From assembly GCA_025449115.1 (NCBI GenBank), contig JAHLKC010000174.1, positions 1 through 64,000 on the forward strand: DNA of 64,000 nucleotides. Direction: 5' to 3'. The notes under the pieces were generated by a model. It saw only the letters and a list, made by a program, of their open reading frames with translations. It did not search any database and had not been told where the DNA came from. The DNA comes from Chytridium lagenaria. Its lineage: Eukaryota > Chytridiomycota > Chytridiomycetes > Chytridiales > Chytridiaceae. This document shows positions 59,858 to 64,000 of this stretch, piece after piece. Within the stretch, counting starts at the first letter, position 1. The number at the start of each line of letters is the position of its first letter. The position numbers were made by a program, and so were the translations under genes.

Positions 59858-60049
59858 CATACAAAGAATGAAAGAAGTTAACATGAAAAGTTGAAACCGA
59901 CGTAACAACGGACAAAGGAATTATAAAAAAGTGAACGTATTTTTATTTTAAAATTAATATACATACAATTAGTATAAAAATATAAAAGAAATGATTAATA
60001 CGGATATCAAGAAAATAATATAATGTGAAAGCGCAGCAAGCAGAGCATC

Positions 60050-60130
60050 AGCATCGCCCTCGCGCTCACGCGCAAGCATCGCCCTCGCGCTCACGCGCAA
60101 GCATCGCGCTCACGCGTGCCTTCACGCGCT
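60050..60130. repeat. GC-rich 25-bp tandem repeat
   Basis: About three copies of AGCATCGCCCTCGCGCTCAC plus GCGCA, the third shortened, in an otherwise strongly AT-rich surrounding (59,940-60,260). Confidence 0.8.
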
Positions 60131-60268
60131 TAAGTATGTATATAAAACATAAATAAATGATAAGTATTTAAATAAATATTAAGTAAATAAATATAAAAAA
60201 TAAATATATAAATAAGTAAATAAAAAGAATTAATAAATAATGTAACACAATGAGTAACGTAATACAAA

Positions 60269-60289
60269 GGAGGGGGCTCGAACCCCTCC
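60269..60289. repeat. T-arm-like hairpin
   Basis: GGAGGGGGCTCGAACCCCTC followed by C, an inverted repeat with a B-box-like CTCGAACC core, just left of palindrome array 3. Confidence 0.55.
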
Positions 60290-60329
60290 AGTATAAATTG
60301 TTAGCGACACGTCGCTCTAGAAAACAATT

Positions 60330-60510
60330 ATAAAAACAGCGATTCTGAGACCGCCGGTCTCAGAATCGCTGTTTTTTTAATTGTTTCTTAGAGTGGCAAA
60401 TGTCACTAAAAGAAACAATTAAAAAAACACGATTCTGAGACCGCGGTCTCAAAATCGTCGTTTTTTTAATTGATTCTTAAAGCGACAAATGTCACTATAA
60501 GAACCAAAAA
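60330..60510. repeat. Alternating palindrome array 3
   Basis: A perfect palindrome with 22-base arms (60,332-60,376, core CTGAGACCG-C-CGGTCTCAG). Then an inverted repeat with arms AATTGTTTCTT and AAGAAACAATT (60,379-60,421), then a second GAGACCGCGGTCTC palindrome centred at 60,443/60,444, then a decayed copy of the inverted repeat. Spacing is about 45 bases between neighbours. The sequence differs from arrays 1 and 2, but the design (GACC/GGTC palindrome alternating with a CACTAA-containing inverted repeat) is the same. Confidence 0.9.
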
Positions 60511-60575
60511 AAAAAACTAAGAACAATATGTTAAAACCACTGAACGGAGAACGGAGAAAAAAAAAAAAAAAACAA

Positions 60576-61403
60576 CTGCAGAGAGGGTTTGAACCCCTCA
60601 TGCAGTAGGATGGAATAGAGTTGGAGTGGAAAGTGGAGGAGCCAGTGGTTGGTGAGTGGTGAGTGGTGTAGGTGGTGGTGTCGGGGGGTTGAATGTGCGG
60701 TGGTTGGTGGTGGTTGATGGGAGTGGTCGAGGGGTGGAAAGAACTGCAGAGAGGGTTCGAACCCCTCATGCAGTTGGAAGAGGGTGGGGTGGGGGTTGGT
60801 GAGTGGTGTAGGTGTGGTGTCGGGGGGTCGGTGATGGTGCGGGTTGGTGGTGGTGGGTGGTGGTGGTTGATGGGAGTGGTCGAGGGATGGAGAGGAGAGA
60901 GAAGAACTGCAGAGAGGGTTCGAACCCCTCATGCAGTTGGAAGAGGTTGGGATCGGGGGGTTGGTGAGTGGTGTTGGTGGTGGTGTAGGTCGTGGTGTCG
61001 GGGGGTCCGTGAGTGCTGCGGCGGTGGGTGGTCAGTGGTGGTGTTGATGGGGAGTGGTCGAGGGATGGATGGAGAGAGAAGAACTGCAGAGAGGGTTCGA
61101 ACCCCTCATGCAGTGAAAGAGTGTGGGGTCGGGGGTTGGTGAGTGGTGTTGGGTGGTGGTGTAGGTGGTGGCGTCGGGGGGTCGGTGAGTGCTGCGGTGG
61201 TTGGGTGGTCAGTGGTGGTTGTTGATGGGGAGTGGTCGAGGGATGGATGGAGAGAGAAGAACTGCAAAGAGGGTTCGAACCCCTCATGCAGTTGGAAGAG
61301 GGTGGGATCGGGGGTTGGTGAGTGGTGTTGGGTGGTGGTGTAGGTGGTGGGTGATGGTGTGAGGAGGATCACGGCATGAGGGGGTCGAACCCTCTATGCC
61401 GTG
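60576..61403. repeat. Tandem array of ~170-bp hairpin units
   Basis: Five units starting at 60,576, 60,744, 60,907, 61,084 and 61,262. Each begins with a 30-base hairpin with arms CTGCA/TGCAG and core GGGTTCGAACCCC, followed by GGTGGT-rich sequence. Four units are preceded at 20-30 bases by TGGTCGAGG (60,724, 60,877, 61,055 and 61,233), like a Pol III A-box. The array closes with a different hairpin (61,370-61,403, arms CACGGCAT/ATGCCGTG) and an A-run then G-run, as at 53,116-53,185. Apparent open frames across the array are by-products of the repeat. Confidence 0.88.
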
Positions 61404-61479
61404 CGGTTAGAAAAACTAAAAAAAAGGGGGGAATCACCCTCCGTATATGTGAAAAAGTAAACTAGAATAATTTAATTTA

Positions 61480-61740
61480 TAATGTATTACAAAAATTAAA
61501 AATGTAATACAAAATTAATAACTTTAAATAAATTTATTATTATTATTAATTATAATACTATTAATTATAATATATATATTAATATATTACGTAATAAATT
61601 ATTATTACGTATTACGTAATATATTAATATATTAATATATAAATTATAATTATAAATAATAATACATATTAATAAAATAATATTAAATAATATTTAAATA
61701 ATATTTAAATTAATTATTTTATAAATAAAACGATAAAAAC
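61480..61740. repeat. AT-rich low-complexity block
   Basis: Almost pure A/T built on ATTATA and TTAATA steps, with repeated TTACGTAATA palindromes. No gene. Confidence 0.75.
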
Positions 61741-61797
61741 CTTATTTCGACCAATCAATTTTTTTTATTCGAAATTAAAAAGAAACTTTCTCGCTAT

Positions 61798-62313
61798 TGT
61801 TGGATTTTACGCGTCATGTGTTGCTTGACGCTCACCCCTTTCCTTTTTCTAAGATAGACGCGTCGGAACGCGTCGTGGAGATTTAGTTTAGTCTCCTCTC
61901 TCTTTCGTTAAACAGTTTTCCTTTTAAGTTGTTTTTCCACTCCTTGATGTTTGTTTTAGTTTGAAGTCTTTTCGTTATCGTGTTTATCCGCCAATCACGT
62001 TTGTTACGCGTCGCGTAAATTATGTTTTGTTTCCGACGCGTTTGGTTGGTGTGATTCGTTTATTTTCTTGTTATCTTTGTTTCATTTTATTTTCCCTTAT
62101 CCCTGAAGTCTGTTTGTATATGCGATGTTGATGCCGCATATGGCTTGCTTATTGATGCGGCAGGTTGGCCGCTTTGTAATGGGGATTCATTGGTTCACGC
62201 GTCTTGAACGAATCAAAGACGTGATGAAGTGGCGTCTGCCGCTAGGGGAAGCGTTTTAGTCTAAGAACGCGTATAAAAGGCAAAGTACTTTATTGAATAA
62301 AATTAAGTGAACA
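61798..62313 (+). mobile_element. Copia-type 5' LTR
   Basis: Likely long terminal repeat of 516 bases, bounded by TGTT (61,798) and AACA (62,310-62,313), the usual short inverted termini. It contains a TATA box (TATAAAAG, 62,272-62,279) and AATAAA (62,296-62,301) close to its end, as expected for promoter and poly-A functions. The partner LTR is outside the window, so the left edge rests on the TGTT and on the distance. Confidence 0.68.
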
Positions 62314-62315
62314 TT

Positions 62316-62326
62316 TTATGAGCCCC
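62316..62326 (+). promoter_or_regulatory. Primer-binding site, half-tRNA type
   Basis: TTATGAGCCCC starts two bases after the LTR. It is complementary to the anticodon arm of initiator methionine tRNA (GGGCTCATAA, with CAT the anticodon). Drosophila copia primes from the same arm with a cut tRNA half, so this supports both the LTR edge and the copia assignment. Confidence 0.65.
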
Positions 62327-62412
62327 AAAACTCTGTTAAAAGTAATAACGAAAAGAATACGTTAAGAGTTTAAAGTTGAAGTTAGAAGAATTTCTTTAAG
62401 TTCATTTCATCA

Positions 62413-63396
62413 GTGGTAGCACTTCTTTCGGTTATGGCTAAAGACTCCGGTGACGAGCGCGAGAACGGCAGCAGCAAGCCTACGCGTTTTGATGGTCAAG
62501 ACTTTCACATTTGGAAGCGGCGAATGACCTCGTACCTGAAGGAGAAGAATTTGTGGTCCGTCACGTCGAACGGGATCACTGAGTACGCAAACGCGGTACC
62601 AACCAAAGAAGAGAAGAAACTGCGCGCTGAAGAAACGGAGGCCAACGACAAGGCGAAAAGCAAGATCGAAGCACGCGTCACAGACTCCATCCTACACTTG
62701 ATTGGAGAAGAGCTTTCGGCCAAAGAAACGTGGGATTGCCTGGTTGCGTCATTTGAACGTAAATCCCAGCCGAACAGGAACGCGTTAACACGCAAGATGA
62801 CGCGTCTTAGGATGAAGGAGGGAAAGTCTCTCAGGGTTTTCGTTGCTGAGCTTTCAACCATCGTCAACCAGCTCAAGGCCGCAGGAGAGGCCATCAGTAA
62901 CGAACAACACATTGCACACTTGTTGACAAAGCTCCCAGAAGCATACGACGTCGCAGTCGCCAATATTGAAACCGACGACAAGGTCGTGAAGGACTACAAC
63001 GCTGTTGTAGCAAGACTCCTGGACTGCGAAGAAAAGATCAAAGACCGAGAAGACGCGTCAGAAGAGGCAGAGGCATTTTTCACTAAGAAGACGCGTAGAT
63101 ACGGCAAAGGAACGAGCACGTCAAACGGAAAAGGAAAAGACGCGCTGGTCAGCAAAGTAAAGAATGCTGGAGGTTTCAAATGCTTCAATTGCGGTAAACC
63201 TGGACATTACGCGAGTAACTGTTGGCAGAAGAAGAAGAACGCGTCAAACTCGGATGAATCCGACAACGAAAAGTCTGGCGGTGGTAGGAACCGTCGACGT
63301 GGATGGAGGAGGAAGAAGTTCTCAGGGAAGGACTCAGCAAACACGGTAACGCGAATCCAATCGCGTTCATCTCCATCGTCAAAAAGGAAGCTCTAG
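62413..63396 (+). CDS. Copia-type Gag polyprotein
   Basis: Structural protein of a Ty1/copia LTR retrotransposon, 327 codons from the first ATG; the ATG at 62,434 (MAKDSGDE) is an alternative start. It has the copia Gag (UBN2-like) helical region with TRFDGQDFHIWKRRMTSYL near the start, TWDCLVASFERKS, and HIAHLLTKLPEAYD. Then comes a basic linker and a CCHC zinc knuckle CFNCGKPGHYASNC at about residues 256-269. The tail is very basic. The pol part continues in the minus-one frame from about 63,345, either by frameshifting or through one base of sequence error. Confidence 0.9.
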   Translation: MVALLSVMAKDSGDERENGSSKPTRFDGQDFHIWKRRMTSYLKEKNLWSVTSNGITEYANAVPTKEEKKLRAEETEANDKAKSKIEARVTDSILHLIGEELSAKETWDCLVASFERKSQPNRNALTRKMTRLRMKEGKSLRVFVAELSTIVNQLKAAGEAISNEQHIAHLLTKLPEAYDVAVANIETDDKVVKDYNAVVARLLDCEEKIKDREDASEEAEAFFTKKTRRYGKGTSTSNGKGKDALVSKVKNAGGFKCFNCGKPGHYASNCWQKKKNASNSDESDNEKSGGGRNRRRGWRRKKFSGKDSANTVTRIQSRSSPSSKRKL

Positions 63397-63509
63397 CAGA
63401 AGTTTACGCGTCATCAACATCAGGAAGAGACAGGCGTTGGATTCTGGACTCTGGAGCAACGCATCATATGACATTCGACAAAGAAGGAATGAGGAACTAC
63501 AGGAAGGCT
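63345..63509 (+). pseudogene. Copia Pol start (protease), interrupted
   Basis: After the Gag frame ends, the neighbouring frame encodes AFISIVKKEALAEVY and then RRWILDSGATHHMT, the aspartic protease active site (Asp-Ser-Gly) typical of copia Pol. Coding similarity ends at about 63,509, exactly where element E begins. Integrase, reverse transcriptase and RNase H are not in the window, so this copy is broken by insertion or rearrangement. Confidence 0.8.
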
Positions 63510-64000
63510 GAAAGTACTTTGACAGCTCGTTCCTCATCGCTTCTTTCAACGTGTTCTTTTGCTGGATACTGTATTGGTATGTTTTACACGTTTGTACACG
63601 TTATGAAGCTTGACAACGAGTTTTCAAGGGTAGCGTATATAGTACAATAGTTTAGCTCGAATTTATAGAGCTATACCTGCTGCACCTTACCCCGTGTTTT
63701 CCTGTTTATAATTACATTAAATATGTATAATATGATGTGTTTAAGCTATGGGCGGCGTTTTAAGCGTGTTTATTGAATTATAAATAGCACCATACATAGC
63801 GAGAATGGGTTTTTGGTATAAACTCGTCACACGTCTCTATTATGACAGCCCCCTTTTCCAGATGCGTTACACGCTTCCAATATTACCAAACGCTCTGTGG
63901 GCGTGTTTCTATGCGTTCGGTGAGTTTTAATATCGTAGCGCCGTGTTCACCTACCCCTTTCTAATTGGCTTCTCGTTTTTACTGACACTCAACATTTAAA
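63510..64000 (+). repeat. Element E, copy 2 (runs off the window)
   Basis: Almost identical to 53,755-54,245 over all 491 bases up to the window end. It begins directly inside the copia protease region, giving a precise left junction at GAAAGTACTTTG. The right end lies beyond the window. Confidence 0.85.

Noticed and set aside
60449..61372. Long His/Pro/Thr-rich open frames on both strands of the GT-rich array
   Set aside because: Low-complexity by-products of GGTGGT repeats, interrupted wherever unit length changes.
61480..64000. Telomere or subtelomere end
   Set aside because: No TTAGGG-type array; the single TTAGGG at the starts of the large repeats is part of a longer unique sequence.

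Overview
The window looks like nuclear DNA of an early-diverging, flagellated (chytrid-like) fungus. Fungal traits are many short GT-AG introns (about 37-80 nt), a full-size PDR-type ABC transporter, a PacC/Rim101-like zinc-finger protein and monofunctional chorismate synthase. Two genes normally kept only by organisms with motile cilia or flagella, calaxin/EFCAB1 and TEX9, lie within 5 kb of each other. Together these point to a zoosporic fungus; the exact lineage cannot be fixed from the sequence.

Layout. Positions 1-50,000 are gene-bearing: the last URM1 exon; two tandem secreted metallophosphoesterases (minus strand); an AT-hook nuclear protein; an anoctamin/TMEM16 gene with a very long N-terminus; a secreted GH13 amylase; a PacC-like zinc-finger protein (minus); an unrecognised gene family with an internal duplicated domain; a 9-kb stretch of dispersed repeat and gene remnants; a secreted NuiA-like nuclease-inhibitor homologue; a PDR ABC transporter; V-ATPase subunit G; chorismate synthase (minus); tubulin cofactor E; calaxin; small hypothetical genes; TEX9 (minus); and a class-3 lipase (minus). 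Tubulin cofactor E, calaxin and TEX9 form a short tubulin/axoneme neighbourhood. Amylase, phosphoesterases, lipase and NuiA-like protein suit an organism that feeds by absorption.

Positions 51,600-64,000 are almost gene-free and repeat-dense. They hold a dead tyrosine-recombinase fragment, three arrays of alternating palindromes, many short hairpins that look like tRNA T-arms (Pol III B-box-like core), three copies of a roughly 1.3-kb noncoding repeat, GT-rich minisatellites, and a Ty1/copia retrotransposon. The copia element has a 516-bp LTR, a primer site complementary to the initiator-tRNA anticodon arm, gag and a protease start, and is cut by a 491-bp repeat that occurs almost identically 9.7 kb upstream.

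A general caution: almost every long conserved gene here has one or more single-base frame breaks, often in homopolymer runs, while protein similarity continues in the next frame. This is more like long-read assembly error than wholesale gene death. Gene spans below therefore run across such breaks, and exon edges are given only where splice sites and reading phase agree.
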